A stretch of 64,000 nt of DNA from Iris pallida (Eukaryota > Streptophyta > Magnoliopsida > Asparagales > Iridaceae), in contig JANAVB010016199.1 in NCBI GenBank assembly GCA_029216955.1, forward strand, positions 11,479,595-11,543,594. The letters are read 5' to 3'. Positions 25,331-37,975 of the stretch are shown here, piece after piece (position 1 is the first letter of the stretch; each line of letters starts with the position of its first letter). The notes under the pieces were generated by a model, which searched no databases, was not told the DNA's origin, and saw only the letters and a program-made list of their open reading frames with translations. The position numbers and the translations under genes were made by a program.

Positions 25331-25844
25331 GTTGGATTTTAGTAACTTGGTTTTTTTTTTGTGGTTTTTTAAGTTGGTTTTTTTTAGGTTTCTTAAGTTG
25401 GTTTTTTTAGTGGGTCGATTTTTCTTGGCTAGGTTTTTCTTCATGGGTTTAGTTAGTTGGTTTTTATTCATGGCTACATTTTGTGGTTCACATTGATTCA
25501 TAATTCATGTGGTTCACATTCCTTCTTCCTTCACGGGTTCTACTGTTTTTCTAGTTCACGGGTGAGATGAGAGAGAGAAAGATGGGACGTAGACAAATTT
25601 GCTATAAGAGGAGAGAAGAACAACTCTGAACATCACACAAGAAAACAGAAAAACACCAGAAAGAAGAAAAAGAAACAAGTCTGAGAGAATTAGAGTTTGA
25701 GGAGGAAGAAGTAATCCGAGGAATAATTAGAGTCTGGGCAGAAAGAAAAGTAAGAGATAGAAGAACACAAGTAATTATTTTTTATAGTTTAAATCATAAT
25801 CTTCATCCTAAAAAATATTCGTTTTCATGATCATTGTTTTACAG
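25331..25844 (+). promoter_or_regulatory. Promoter and 5' leader of the MULE PMD gene
   Basis: A T-rich GTTGGTTTTT tract is followed by a TATA-like TATAAGAG at 25613-25620 and a purine-rich leader. A donor-like GTAAGAG (25750) or GTAATT and the acceptor TGTTTTACAG ending at 25844 suggest a 5' leader intron directly before the ATG. Confidence 0.5.
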
Positions 25845-27922
25845 ATGGATAATCAAAATGATGGACTTATTCCCGGAGGACCTACTACTGATTTGATAAA
25901 GCAGAAGCGTAATTCGCATATATGTAGTTTAATATTTTCCGGGAAGGTATATTAAAATTTAACCGTGTAAGTCAATATAATTGATATGTTTTACATGTCT
26001 AGTAATAACTTTGTCTATGTATTTCATATATAGTTATATGATTATAATGCTGGTGAACGATTACGAGAGCATCCCTCATGGCATTATGAGAACGGCCTAG
26101 GTTATTGGAAGTTGAGTGCCGAGCAAGTGGCATTGATCAGAGTATTTGGCTTTCAGTATATTGACCAAATATATTTTCTACAACATAATAGAGACTTGAT
26201 CTTCAGTTTAGTTGAGCGTTGGTGGCCAGAACGAAATACCTTTCAACTCCCATTTGGTGAAATGTCTATCATTTTAGCAGATGTGGCAAATATTTTAGGA
26301 TTGCCTATTACGGGTGAACCTATAATATTTGATGAATCATTTTCAGCTCAGACTTTGATAATGGAGTACCTAGGCGTGGACGTGCCAAAATTATATGGAA
26401 AAAACTTAGTGACGTTTACTTGGCTCCGGCACAACTTTTTGCGCCTAGATCGTATTGGCGATCAAGAGATCTCAGTAGATGATGATCGGGTAAGTATAAA
26501 TTTAATGTTATTGTTTGCGTAATATATTTGTTTATTTAATCTTACACGTAATATTTTTTTCATAATATGTTCAGGTTATTGCTTGCACTAGAGCCTACTT
26601 ACTAGGCCTAATTAGCGCAATTTTGTTCCCAGACTCATCAGATAAGGTAGATTTGCGTTTTCTACCTTTTTTGGTTGACCTGACCGAACCTACGCGCCAT
26701 GCTTGGGGGGCATCAGTGCTCGCATATCTATATAGTTCTATGTCAGATTTTGTACAATTTCTCTCCGTAGATAAAAGGAAGAAAAATTTAAATGGATGTA
26801 TGACATTAATACAGGTATAAAGTTGTTAATTAATTTTATTTACGTTCAAAATATGTATACTTATATCGTGTGATCATAATTTCTAGGTATGGTCATACGA
26901 GCATTTTTATATCGGTAGACCGGTCTCCCGTATTAATACCGACGATGGTGTCTTCCCGTCAGCATTACGGTGGACTACGGCGGCATCAGATCCCGTACAC
27001 TGTAAACACTCGGATGTATCTCTATATCGGGGCCAATTTGATTCACTAAAGTATAACGAGGTATAATATTTCTACTATAAAGATAATCAAGTCAATATGT
27101 TTATTATCTTATAACGTTTTTGACATCAAATAGGTAATATATCTTCTGTACCGACTTGAAGAGCAGAATCCTTCAGAGATACAAACTACAGCTTTCAACC
27201 ATAGTCTCCATAATTTCTTCATAATATTTCATGGTGATATAATGTACCATCCAGCTGATCGTGTTATGCGGCAATTCTGGATGAAACAACACATTCCCGA
27301 AGAGCCGCCTTGTTTAAACCATAGTAGAGGCAGTGCAATGGTAAGAGCACGTAGAATGATTCCTGGATGGAATTCTAGATATGAAACACATAAAGTGGCA
27401 CACTTGTCTGAAATGATGAACAGTATGTCAGATGGTAAGTTCAACAAAATAAATTCGTAAAAAATTATACAAAATTATATGCTCATATTTGTTTCAATGT
27501 GTAGCATTAGGTGATATTGCATATAGGTCTTGGTGGGGAGCTCCTCTTATCAGTAACAGATCCTACCGATATGAGGAACCTCGATTCCAACATCGGGCCA
27601 TAGATGATTCTAGTTTGCGTGGATTGTATGAACATGTAGTTGGAAAGGTACGTCTTTTTTATAAAAATGTATGTCTTTGTAGTCCTTTTTTGTATGAATT
27701 AATTGGATTCTACTTAATATTTCAGCTGCCAGGTTTGTGGCAAGCATACGAAAATCGTCATTCAGATCGAAACTCCTACGACACAACGGTAAAAGCATTT
27801 TTGGATAGTATGGAAGAATCTCCAGTTCCCCCGAATCCTCCATTACACATTCCGTCTGGTTATCCTCAAGGATTTGTTATGCAACGACAAGCACGTCCCC
27901 CTAGAAAGTATGCCAATATTTG
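25845..27922 (+). pseudogene. Plant Mobile Domain (PMD) gene of the MULE, exons 1-7 (interrupted by T)
   Basis: Seven exons with GT...AG borders and continuous frame: 25845-25946, 26034-26489, 26575-26814, 26887-27060, 27134-27434, 27505-27647, 27726-27922. Start ATG 25845 (MDNQNDGL). The protein has the PMD (PF10536, MAIN/MAIL1-like) pattern: HYENGLGYWKLS, then LVERWWPERNTFQLPFGEMS, then DVANILGLPITGEP, and further Trp/Arg-rich blocks. PMD proteins in plants are nuclear and linked to silencing and genome stability; PMD copies inside MULEs and Ty3 elements are known. The role in the transposon is unknown. All exons seen are free of stops. The last exon is cut in mid-codon by T and resumes at 56376. 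Confidence 0.85.
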
Positions 27923-30533
27923 TGTCACTTCCCGATCCCAATAGACGTATTCTTTCATGAATTCTGTACATGGTATCCCGTATTTAGCATCTGCATAATT
28001 CTATTTATTATTATTTAATGGTTGCATGTAGTTTTAAGTATGTCATTAGTGGAATGGTTAGAGCATGTTTAGAGGTTAGGGTTTTCTTAATCCAACCTAA
28101 CCCCTATTTTTTATTCTCTTCCTCACTCTCTCTCCTCATTCACTCCTCCATTTATTTTCTTCAACCACCATCCTTAGGCAAGTACAACTTGCTCAAAAGT
28201 AGAGATTTGTGCATTTTTCATTTTAGATTTTTTCTTTGATATTATTTGTCTATATTATTCTTCTCTTCATTCTCTACAAGTTTAGTTCTTGGAGTTTTTG
28301 ATTTTAATGGCTAGTTTGGTGTAGATCTAAGTTTCTAAAACTAGGGTTTTATGTATTTACATGGTTTTGATCTACCAAACTTGGTTATTTTCGAAAACTA
28401 ATGGTCATAGGTTGTAGGAAATTTGATTCTACACAATTTTGACCTTTGAAAAGTTAGATTTCGACTTGTTTTGAGGAAGTTATGGCCAAAACAATATTTG
28501 GATATTTTCTATGTCATCAGTCCTGGTTTTGGCAGGAACGATGAATAGTGCCGCCACATAGTGCCGAGCCGCATAAGAATACTGCATAGTGCCGCATAGT
28601 GCCGAGCCGCATAAGAATGCTGCATAGTGCCGAGCCGCATGAGAATGCTGCATAGTGCCGCATAGTGTCGAGCCGTATGAGAATGCTGCATAGTACCGCA
28701 TAGTGCCGAGCCGCATAAGGATGCTGCATAGTGCCGCATAGTGCCGAGCCGCATGAGGATGCTGCATAGTGCCGCATAGTGCCGAGCCGCATAAGAATGC
28801 TGCATAGTGCCGCATAGTACCGAGCCGCATGAGGATGCTGCATAGTGCCGCATAGTGCCGAGCCGCATAAGGATGCTGCATAGTGTCGCATAGTGCTGAA
28901 TAGTGCCGCATAGTGCCTATTTTGGCTGTTTTTGGCTATTTTAAGTCATATTTGGCTGAATTGTGGCCAAAATTTCTCCTAACTCCCAACATGAAAGTTG
29001 TAGATCTTTGTCTTGGCTTCAAGAATCTTCATGACTAGCGAGCTCTTCACACCCTAAGTGCATAGTACCTTCTTGTTCTATTTTTCTCTTGTATTTTAGT
29101 CCTCATTCCTGATCTAACTCCTATGCGTATGCTGTATAACCCTATGTGTGTACTAAGGTACAATCTATGTGAGCATCGATATGCTATCCTATGTGCTAAG
29201 TGTTCCTATGTGATACCTGTCAGTACCTCCAAGAGTCCAGCATTTACATAGCAATTGGTCAGTAGCAATGACGTGGTATTGTTGTGTGTCGTATTACACC
29301 AAGAAGGGGGTACATACGTATGACTATATGAGCCCGTAAGGATCACTTCTTGGGGTACTCGTACAATGTACGACATATAGGGGAGTGAGCATGTGACCAC
29401 GACATGTGAACTCCGAGAATAACCTAGGGATTAACTAGGCAACTAACTTGGTAGATGCATTGGGTGGGAAGAATCCCGAGATCGTGCCATACTAGCCACC
29501 CCAGGACCAGTCCTGACGTGTCGGGTTGGCCACCACGGATATGGTTTCACTCGCCTATAGCAGATGGCTATATCCGACTCCTACGAGCTATGTGTTATAT
29601 GTTTTAGCGCGGTAGCCCTCCGGGGGACCGGTGCATAATCAATGTGCTATATGTCTTATGGTTTGGCTAGCCCTGCTGGGTTGACACGATCTGAGGATTC
29701 CTTTTAATCATTATCGCGGGGATAACTCTGCCAAATATAGAAAGCCGCATGAATGAATGGCCGCTTGAAAAATGACTTGACTGTGCCTTATAACTTCCGT
29801 TAGTAGCCAAGGGACATGGACTGTCATGGTGCGTGGTCCAACCCATGTCCTTGTTTGGTTGTTGGGTTGGACTATCGTGCTAGGACAGGCTGTGGACCGA
29901 GGTTACGACCGGAAGCTTTTATTATTACTATTATTATTATTATTATTATTTGCTTGGATTTTATCTCACACTTTTGTGCTTCCTTGTGGTACTTGCTATT
30001 CGGGGCTGACCCCGCTGGTTTTGTTTGGCCAGATCTCGTAGCAGCGCCTGAGGATCCAAACTTTCTCCCCGACGTCAATGGTGCATACTAGGAGCATGGC
30101 TGGCGGGGGACTCGAGTGGGTTTCTTCTTCACCACTCTAGTATCTTTACTTATGTTCTGGCGTTTAGCCACCGGCACCTGTTAGCCGGCTAATCTGGATA
30201 TTTTGTCTTGCATAATTTGTAATTAAATCAGACTGCAGCTGAAAACAATTATGTACCTATGACTCTCTGGGCTAGCTAACTTATAAAGCTAGATCCCTAT
30301 GATCATTTTGATGATGCGTCGGGGACGCCTTACTGCTTTATCTTATATGATCATTATTTACTGCTTCTTGTTTGATTGATTAAGACCTAGATGCTCTGTG
30401 AGACCATAGGAGACTTGATTGTAGCATGCACCCCCTTGTCTCTTGACAGCCACGATCGCCGTATGACGTTTATATACCTCGTATGGAGTAGCTGGCCTAG
30501 TCCGTCTCCGTATTTCGGTACTGGGGCGTGACA
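27923..30533 (+). repeat. 5' LTR of Tekay-like T (2,611 bp)
   Basis: TGTCACTTCCCGATCCC...GGTACTGGGGCGTGACA. Matches the split 3' LTR. Contains a 38-bp minisatellite (about 28545-28915) and an ATT microsatellite (about 29919-29951). The end resembles the LARD LTR end GGGACTGGGGCGTTACA. Confidence 0.92.
28545..28915 (+). repeat. 38-bp minisatellite in the 5' LTR of T
   Basis: About nine to ten units of GTGCCGAGCCGCATAAGAAT plus GCTGCATAGTGCCGCATA. 38 is not a multiple of 3 and the unit has no stop on the minus strand, so all three minus frames are open here. Those reading frames (MRHYAALCSILMRLGT-type repeats) are by-products of the array. Confidence 0.9.
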
Positions 30534-30542
30534 AGGTTTTAT

Positions 30543-30560
30543 TGGTGGCCCATGCAGGTC
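30543..30560 (+). promoter_or_regulatory. Primer-binding-like block of element T
   Basis: TGGTGGCCCATGCAGGTC, 9 bases after the 5' LTR end. Same block as in A, B and G. Confidence 0.65.
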
Positions 30561-30761
30561 CGATTTTCAGACTTGTGGGGTGTTATTATTATAGGAGTCT
30601 CAATCAAAACTTGTTTCCTTTGAATCTCTTGCCTCGATTTCTCTTCCCTCATCTTGATTGATAACTTGAATTGCATCCTCGAATCTTCATCGTCCTGTCA
30701 TTTAATATCATGTATCTTTTCCTATAGGGGTGCTTCATTCTCAGTAGCTGGTGAGGCCAAC

Positions 30762-31915
30762 ATGGAGGAACGTCCAGTAGAGCATGGCTCGACGGGGCAG
30801 CAGTCGGAAGGAATGCCTTCTCCCGACCAGATCTGAGTGGAAGTGATATCAGAGCCAGTGGAGCCGCAGGTTCTAGAAACTCCCGCAACCCCGGCGGTAC
30901 CGGCAGCGACGACAGTACCTGATGCTGCAGCACTCCTGGAGGTCATCCGGGGATTCCTGGCCACTCAGCAGCGTCAGGTGGCAGCCCATCAGCAACAGCA
31001 GACCCAGCAGCAGGAACAGAATGTGCTATTAAATCAGGGGTTACAATTAGCCCTTGAGAGAAGTGTCAGAAATGATTCGGGAGCGTTAGGGAGGTTTTGT
31101 CGACTTAATCCGAGATATTTTGACGGCACGGAGGATGCCATCACGGCGGATGCATGGCTTCAGGATACTGAGGCCATTTTGACTGCAGCTAAGGTTCCCG
31201 CAGAAGAGAAGGTTGACCAGGTCAGACTGTTACTTCAGGATCTCGCCGGCGACTGGTGGGCATCGGAAGAGGTTGGAATGAGGCGTCCTGTTCCTTGGGA
31301 TAGCTTCAGTACCAGATTCAAGGCCAAGTACTTTGGCGTGGTAGCGCGGTATGAGCTACAACAGAGATTTATCAGTCTCAAGCAGGCTGGTAAGACGGTG
31401 GATGGATATGCAGCAGAGTTCTGCAGACTGAGTCGGTTTGCACCAACGATGGTGGCTACAGAGCCAGAGAAGGCTATGAGATTCCAGCAGGGACTTCATT
31501 TGGAGATTCTACAGCTAGTAGAAGGGCACGACTATCAGACTTTTGACGCCGTTTTAACGGCTGCTCGGAGGCATGAACTCACCCAATAAAGGTTGGTGAC
31601 ACGACATGGGGGCCAGAAGAGGTCACATCCCCAGAGTAGGGGCGGAGGAGCAGTGCAGCGAACATCGGCGCCAGCACCCGACATCCGTATTCATGAGTCA
31701 GGAGCGCCGCGGAGGACGGCAGTATCAGAAATAACAGCACCAGCTCGGCATCAGCCGCAGAGAACCAGCAGCAGCGCCAGGGGGCGCCCATTGGATGTAC
31801 TTACTGCGGTAAGGGAGGGCACACTAGGGATGTGTGTCGTTCAGCTAACGGATTGTGCATGAGGTGTGGCAGTCCAGACCACAGGATTGCCAATTGTCCT
31901 ATGATGCAGAGGCCA
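30762..31915 (+). pseudogene. gag: Gag of Tekay-like T, broken
   Basis: Nucleocapsid/capsid gene. ATG 30762 opens a frame with an early TGA at 30834-30836, then a 250-codon open stretch ending at TAA 31587-31589. It has a Gln-rich N-terminus, then the Retrotrans_gag domain (FCRLNPRYFDGTEDAITADA, WLQDTEAILTAAKVP, WWASEEVG, YELQQRFISL). After the TAA the reading shifts frame before two CCHC knuckles, [14 protein letters not shown] and [14 protein letters not shown] (about 31793-31890), which lead into the protease. Two stops and a frameshift make it inactive. Confidence 0.87.
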
Positions 31916-33478
31916 GGAGGGCCAGTTCAACAGTTTCCGGCGTTGCCAGCTCCGGGGGCAGCACCGAATCGAGGACCAGCATTGGCCATAAGGCCGCTAG
32001 CCCAGCATCTACCGACACAGGCTCAGATGTTTCGCCAGGCGCAGAACCAGGAAGGCCTGCAAAGGCCACAGCAACAGCATGGTCGAGGAAGGCAGCACCA
32101 GGGAGCTCAGCAAGGCCAGGGCCAGGCCTTCACCTTATCACTGGAGGATGCACTAGCTTCAGGCGACGTGGTTGCAGGTAATATTTCTGTTACCTCTTTT
32201 TCTGCAGTAGCATTGTTTGATTCGGGGGCTACCCACTCTTTTATATCTGCACGATTTGCGACACATATTGGATTGGAGTTCGAGACATTGCCAGAGAGGA
32301 TGAATATACTCACTGGTAATGGGCTCGTAGGAGTTAGCAGGGTATGCCTAGCGTGTTCGGTCGTAGTGAGTGGGCGATTATTGCCCGTATCTTTGATTGA
32401 GTTCCCTATGGGCAACTTTGACGTTGTCCTAGGCATGGACTGGTTGAGAGACAGTCATGCGACTATAGATTGTCGGAGAGGTAGGGTAGTATTTAATGTA
32501 CCTGGCATTGAGGAGTTCGTCTTTGTTCGATCATTGGAGGATCGACCCAAGGGCATCATTACAGAATCATTGGCAGAGCAGGAGCAGATTCCAAGAGTGG
32601 TCAGAGAGTTTCTTGATGTATTTCCAGATAAGCTTCCAGGTTTACCACCGGTGAGGGATGTGGAGTTTTGCATTGAGTTGAATCTTGGGACGGAGCCTAA
32701 AGTCGGCAGAGTTTACAGGATGTCGCAGTCAGAGTTGGACAAGTTGCACCAGCATGAAGAAGAACTGAAGGCGAAGCAGTTTATCCGAGACAGTAAATCA
32801 TCCTGGGCAGCACCGGTGATTTTAGTACCCAAGAAGGATGGATCGACGCGAATGTGCATTGATTACCGGCAGTTGAATGCAGTAACAGTGAAGAACAAGT
32901 ATCCATTACCAAGGATTGATGACTTATTTGATCAATTGAGTAAGGCCTGCGTCTTCTCTAAGATTGATCTTCGATCTGGATATTATCAAGTGAGGGTCCG
33001 GGAGCAGGACATACCTAAGACAGCATTTAGATCGCGGTATGGACATTATGACTTTCTGGTGATGCCATTTGGATTGACTAATGCCCCAGCCGTGTTCATG
33101 GACTTGATGAACCGCATCTTTCTACCCTATTTGGATAAGTTTGTAGTAGTGTTTATAGATGACATCCTCGTTTATTCCAGTAGTGAAGAAGAACATGAGA
33201 AACATCTTCGGACAGTTTTGCAGACCTTGAGGGAGCACCAACTTTATGCGAAGCTTAGTAAATGTGAGTTTTGGTTGGATCGTATTTCGTTCCTGGGACA
33301 TATTATTTCTGGAGCAGGAGTGTCAGTAGATCCGAAGAAGGTTGAGGCAGTAGAGAATTGGCCAGTTCCGAAGACGGTAGCAGAAGTGCGTAGTTTCTTG
33401 GGATTGGCAGGTTATTATCGGAGGTTTGTGGTAGATTTTTGCCAGGATTTCGGCACCCTTGACGCTTTTGACGCATAA
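31832..33478 (+). pseudogene. pol: Protease and reverse transcriptase of T
   Basis: One open frame. It begins with the second zinc knuckle, then the aspartic protease [13 protein letters not shown] (intact DSG) and VVLGMDWL, then Ty3 reverse transcriptase: [65 protein letters not shown] and the catalytic [10 protein letters not shown], ending in the [11 protein letters not shown] thumb region. A frameshift near 33440-33478 separates it from RNase H, which continues in another frame from about 33459. All visible catalytic residues are intact. Confidence 0.93.
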
Positions 33479-33959
33479 AGATGTAGAGTTTGTTTGGTCA
33501 GCAGAATGTCAGACATCATTTGAAGAGTTGAAGAAGAGATTAATCTCAGCCCCGATCTTGACACTTCCAGTAGGATCGGAAGGGTTTACAGTGTATTGTG
33601 ACGCATCCGGGAAGGGACTTGGGTGTGTATTGATGCAGCATGGTAAGGTGATAGCATATGCATCTCGATAGCTTCGGGACCATGAAAATAACTATCCGAC
33701 CCACGACCTGGAATTAGCAGCAGTAGTGTTTTCGCTTAAGTTATGGAGGCACTATTTATATGGGGATCGAGTAGAGATTTACACTGATCATAAGAGCTTA
33801 AAGTATGTATTTACCCAGAGGGACCTGAACATGAGACAGAGAAGATGGTTGGAGTTACTGAAGGACTTTGATGTAAATCTTCAGTATCATCCAGGCAAGG
33901 CGAATGTGGTAGCAGATGCCTTGAGCATGAGAGGTGGTGCATTCGTTTTAACCTCGTAA
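33459..33959 (+). pseudogene. pol: RNase H of T, broken by stops
   Basis: Continues pol in a new frame: FVWSAECQTSFEELKKRL, YCDASGKGLGCVLMQHGKVI, then TAG 33669-33671 where the family has a glutamine (SRQL), then [15 protein letters not shown] and [15 protein letters not shown], ending at TAA 33957-33959. This is the Ty3-type RNase H that removes the RNA template. Confidence 0.9.
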
Positions 33960-33968
33960 AGGCATATT

Positions 33969-35507
33969 TTGGAAGACCTTCACGAAATGGGAATTGAAGT
34001 AATCTTGCCACAAGATACAGGAGTTATGGCCAGTTTACAAATTCAGTCTACTTTAGTAGAGAGGATCAGAGCAGCCCAGGTAGAGGATCCGCGGATCCAG
34101 AAGCTTCGATCAGAGTGTGAGTCAGGTCTCAGGAAGGAGTTAGTAATCCATGAGGATGGTACACTTAGGTTCGGAAACCATCTTTGTGTACCAGGTGGAG
34201 ACCTTCGACAAGAAGTTATGTCAGAGGCTCATAGTTCTCCTTATTCCATTCATCCCGGAGGCACAAAGATGTACCAGGATATGAAGCAGCACTTTTGGTG
34301 GAATGGCATGAAGAGGGAGATAGCGAGGTTCGTATCCAAATGTTTGGTATGTCAGCAAATGAAGGCAGAGCAGCAGAGACCAGCAGGATTGTTACAGCCG
34401 CTTCCTATTCCGGAGTGGAAGTGGGATCACATCACGATGGACTTTGTGACCGGTTTACCTAGATCTCCGACCGGTCGAAACGCAGTTTGGGTAATCGTGG
34501 ATCGGCTCACGAAGGTTGCTCATTTTCTTCCTTTCAGAGTAGGACAGTCTACTAAGCAGCTGGCAGAAATGTATATGAAGCAGATTGTAAGGCAGCATGG
34601 TGTTCCAGTCAGCATAGTATCAGATCGAGACACACGGTTCACCTCTCATTTTTGGCGAAGTTTGCATCGAAGTTTGGATACTAAGTTGAGGTTCAGTACA
34701 GCCTATCATCCGCAGACGGACGGACAATCAGAGAGAACCATTCAGACCTTGGAAGATATGTTACGGGCTTGTACTTTGGACTTCGGCGAAACTTGGGAAG
34801 ATCATCTTCATTTAGTAGAGTTCTCTTACAATAATAGTTATCAGGCAAGTATACAGATGGCACCGTTTGAAGCATTATACGAAAGGAAGTGCAGGTCCCC
34901 TCTGGCATGGGACGATGTGGGAGAAAGAAAATTGTTGGGACCAGAGATGATCACGCAGACAGTGGAGACAGTCAAGTTGATCAGAGAGCGGGTTCGAGTC
35001 GCGCAGGACAGACACCGACACTGGGCAGATCAGCATCGTAGGCCTCTAGAGTTTGGCGTTGGTGACCAAGTATTTCTGCGGATTTCGCCTACTCGGGGTG
35101 TCATTAGATTTGGAACCCGAGGAAAGCTTAGTTCGAGATTCGTTGGTCCTTTTGAGGTTCTCGCTCGGGTAGGCGATGTTGCTTATCGGCTTGCCCTTTC
35201 TCCCTCGCTATCTAGCATACATGATGTGTTTCATGTATCTCAGTTGCGTGGGTATGTCTCGGATCCGAGTCATGTCCTCGATCATTCGGAGTTAGTCGTT
35301 GGTACCGACCTAACTTACGAGGAACAACCCGTGTCTATTTTGGACCGGCGAGAGAAGGTGCTTAAGAACCGGACTATTAACCTTGTCCGTGTTGCTTGGG
35401 GCCATCACTCTCCGGGAGAGTCAACCTGGGAGCGCGAGGACGAGATTAGATCTCGGTATCCGTACTTGTTCGACTCAGAAGGTATATTTTTCCTCATGCC
35501 TTGGTAA
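33969..35507 (+). pseudogene. pol: Integrase with chromodomain-like tail of T
   Basis: 512 codons in the same frame as RNase H, separated from it only by a stop. It has the zinc-binding HHCC region (HPGGTKMYQDMKQHFWWNGM, CLVCQQMKAEQQRP) and the catalytic core with D (MDFVTGLPRS), D (VSDRDTRFTSHFW) and E (DGQSERTIQTLEDML), so the DDE triad is intact. The GPF/Y module (SRFVGPFEVLARVGDVAY) is followed by a C-terminal chromodomain-like end with VRVAWGHHSPGESTWERED. In chromoviruses this tail guides insertion to heterochromatin. It ends at TAA 35505-35507, about 150 bases before the purine tract. Confidence 0.93.
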
Positions 35508-35654
35508 TCCGATTACATGCATGTTTTGCACCATTTTGAAATATGTGATCAATGACTGCTAATGATAGGTTGCTTGTGTATATTGTAATTACACCTTGCT
35601 TGCCCGAATTTCTCTATCTTATCTTGGCAGAAATTCCGAGGACGGAATTTTTCT

Positions 35655-35668
35655 AAGGAGGATAGAGA
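35655..35668 (+). promoter_or_regulatory. Polypurine tract of T
   Basis: AAGGAGGATAGAGA directly before the 3' LTR, after CGAGGACGGAATTTTTC. LARDs A and B end with a cognate motif. Confidence 0.8.
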
Positions 35669-36652
35669 TGTCACTCCCCGATCCCAATAGACGTATTCTT
35701 TCATGAATTCTGTACATGGTATTCCGTATTTAGTATCTGCATAATTCTATTTATTATTATTTAATGGTTGCATGTAGTTTTAAGTATGTCATTAGTGGAA
35801 TGGTTAGAGCATGTTTAGAGGTTAGGGTTTTCTTAATCCAACCTAACCCCTATTTATATTCTCTTCCTCACTCTCTCTCCTCATTCACTCCTCCATTTAT
35901 TTTCCTCAACCACCATCCTTAGGCAAGTACAACTTGCTCAAAAGTAGAGATTTGTGCATTTTTTATTTTAGCTTTTTTCTTTGATATTATTTGTCTATAT
36001 TGTTCTTCTCTTCATTCTCTACAAGTTTAGTTCTTGGAGTTTTTGATTTTAATGGCTAGTTTGGTGTAGATCTAAGTTTCTAAAACTAGGGTTTTATGTA
36101 TTTACATGGTTTTGATCTACCAAACTTGGTTATTTTCGAAAACTAATGGTCATAGGTTGTAGGAAATTTGATTCTACACAATTTTGACCTTTAAAAAGTT
36201 AGATTTCGACTTATTTTGAGGAAGTTATGGCCAAAACAATATTTGGATATTTTCTATGTCATCAGTCCTGCTTTTGGCAGGGACGATGAATAGTGCCGCT
36301 GCATAGTGCCGAGCCGCATAAGAATGCTGCATAGTGCCGCATAGTGCCGAGCCGCATGAGAATGCTGCATAGTGCCGCATAGTGCCCAGCCGTATGAGAA
36401 TACTGCATAGTGCCGCATAGTGCCGAGCCGTATAAGAATGCTGTATAGTGCCGCATAGTGCCGAGCCGCATAAGAATGCTGCATAGTGCCGCATAGTGCC
36501 GAGCCGCATGAGGATGTTGCATAGTGCCGCATAGTGCCGAGCCGCATGAGGATGCTGCATAGTACCGCATAGTGCCGAGCCGCATCAGAATACTGCATAG
36601 TGCCGTATAGTACCGAGCCGCATAAGAATGCTGCATAGTGCCGCATAGTGCC
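35669..36652 (+). repeat. 3' LTR of T, left part
   Basis: TGTCACTCCCCGATCCC, nearly identical to the 5' LTR start. It stops inside the 38-bp minisatellite (about 36290-36652), where R is inserted; GTGCC at 36648-36652 is the left TSD copy. Confidence 0.92.
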
Positions 36653-37919
36653 TGTTTGCCATTAAAATTGTTTTGATTGAAATCTTAATACAAACAGAAC
36701 AGTGATACAATATAGGACTTAGATGTAGTCCTAGGAGTACACTTTTGTTTAAGCTGGGTCCTTAGTGCCAATGGAGCGAGTGGTAATGCGTTGACTCCGT
36801 TGACCGGCTGACGACGGTTATCGGTTCTCTGAAGGTGTTGATTGCTCTGGGTGCTGGAGCTTGCTGAGAGGAGGAAGACGTTGAGTGTCTAGAACTGCCT
36901 CTCGGTGATTCTCTGTTGTGGATTCTTGTGTGTTCTGAGTCCCTGTTCTGAGTCTCTGTCTGTGTGTGAAGGAGATGATCCTTCTATTTATAGTTTTGCA
37001 GACTGGCTGCTCATGCGCGCATGCAGGATACGCCGGTGTGGGGATGCCACGTGGAGGTTGCTGATGGAGGCGCACGGATGCTGCGCCCTGATCGAGGAGG
37101 AGAACTCTTTATACTGCTGTTGTGAGCCGGCACGTAGCAGAGAGAAGATCTTTCCGTTGCTGAAATCTTGGATGAGTTGAGTCAAAAGACACGTGTCGTC
37201 GACTCATGGTTCGAAGATCTCGGATTTGATGGAGAGAAGTGATCTGGTGAGCTGCGCCTTGGATTGGGCGCAGGAGGAGGCTGCGGCTCATAACCTTTAG
37301 GAGTTACAAACCATTTGGGGCGCATGGCTTTTGAGGCGCATGCAGGCGACTTTCCTTCTATCTTTCGGGATCAGAGAGCAGTCTGAGGCGCATGGCTTTT
37401 GAGGCGCATGCTGATTTGGACGCATGGCCGTAGAGGCGCATGCTGATGGTGGAGTGGCCACGTGGCAGTAGCCGTGGAAATAAAGTCATGATGATGCTGA
37501 CGTTGCCGACGCTTCGTTTTCTGAATAAAGCTGTCAACTGTTCAAACTTTGGGAGGCGTGCTGCCAACTCTGTCAGTTCAGCATTTAATGTTGGTGACGT
37601 TCGATGGACAGCTGAGTGGGCGTGTCGGTTGGCGTTCCACTCGGTATGGAGATGTGTGAGGGCGCACCCTCTGTAATGTGCCGAGTACTGCAGGGCGCGT
37701 CTGTGTGATGCGCCTGATGCCGAAGGGCGCGTCCGTGTGATGCGCTGTCTGGCTGGCGCATCGGACATGTCTTTTAATGATGCGGCTGTCTCGGTCTTCG
37801 AGTGCCATAAATAGCCGTTTGGCTGAATTCGAGGCGTCCGGTTCATCCATTTAATGTAAATTCATTGCACGGAATTCGGAGGGCCATCCACTTGGCGCGT
37901 GGGTTTGATCTGCCCGACC

Positions 37920-37928
37920 TATAAATAG
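37920..37928 (+). promoter_or_regulatory. Antisense TATA box in R LTR (left copy)
   Basis: TATAAATAG, 56 bases before the ATG of the LTR ORF at 37976; conserved at 53630-53638. It points towards the antisense gene. Confidence 0.55.
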
Positions 37929-37975
37929 TGGCATGGAGAGAAGATTTGCTTCTCATTCCTTCACGTTCTTCCAAC

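Noticed and set aside
28070..28110. TTAGGGTTT-like and CCTAACCC telomere-like sequence
   Set aside because: Single copies in the T LTR, not an array.
28480..28911. Overlapping minus-strand ORFs of 119-143 codons (also 36225-36646)
   Set aside because: They are translations of the 38-bp minisatellite in all three frames, not genes.
28545..28915. CRISPR-like array of regular repeats
   Set aside because: Units are contiguous without unique spacers, in a plant LTR; it is a minisatellite.
29816..30091. 91-aa ORF conserved in both T LTRs (55657-55929)
   Set aside because: It includes an ATT microsatellite translated as Ile runs and starts inside the LTR without motifs; LTR identity explains the conservation.
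30844..30858. TGATATCAGAGCCA in T gag resembles the initiator tRNA-Met primer site
   Set aside because: It lies about 310 bp from the LTR end and inside the gag frame; the LTR border at 30533 is fixed by the 3' LTR and TSD.
37358..37846. 162-aa minus-strand ORF in the R LTR
   Set aside because: The counterpart in the other LTR (53224-53556) has a different length, so the frame is not kept; shadow of GC-rich repeat DNA.
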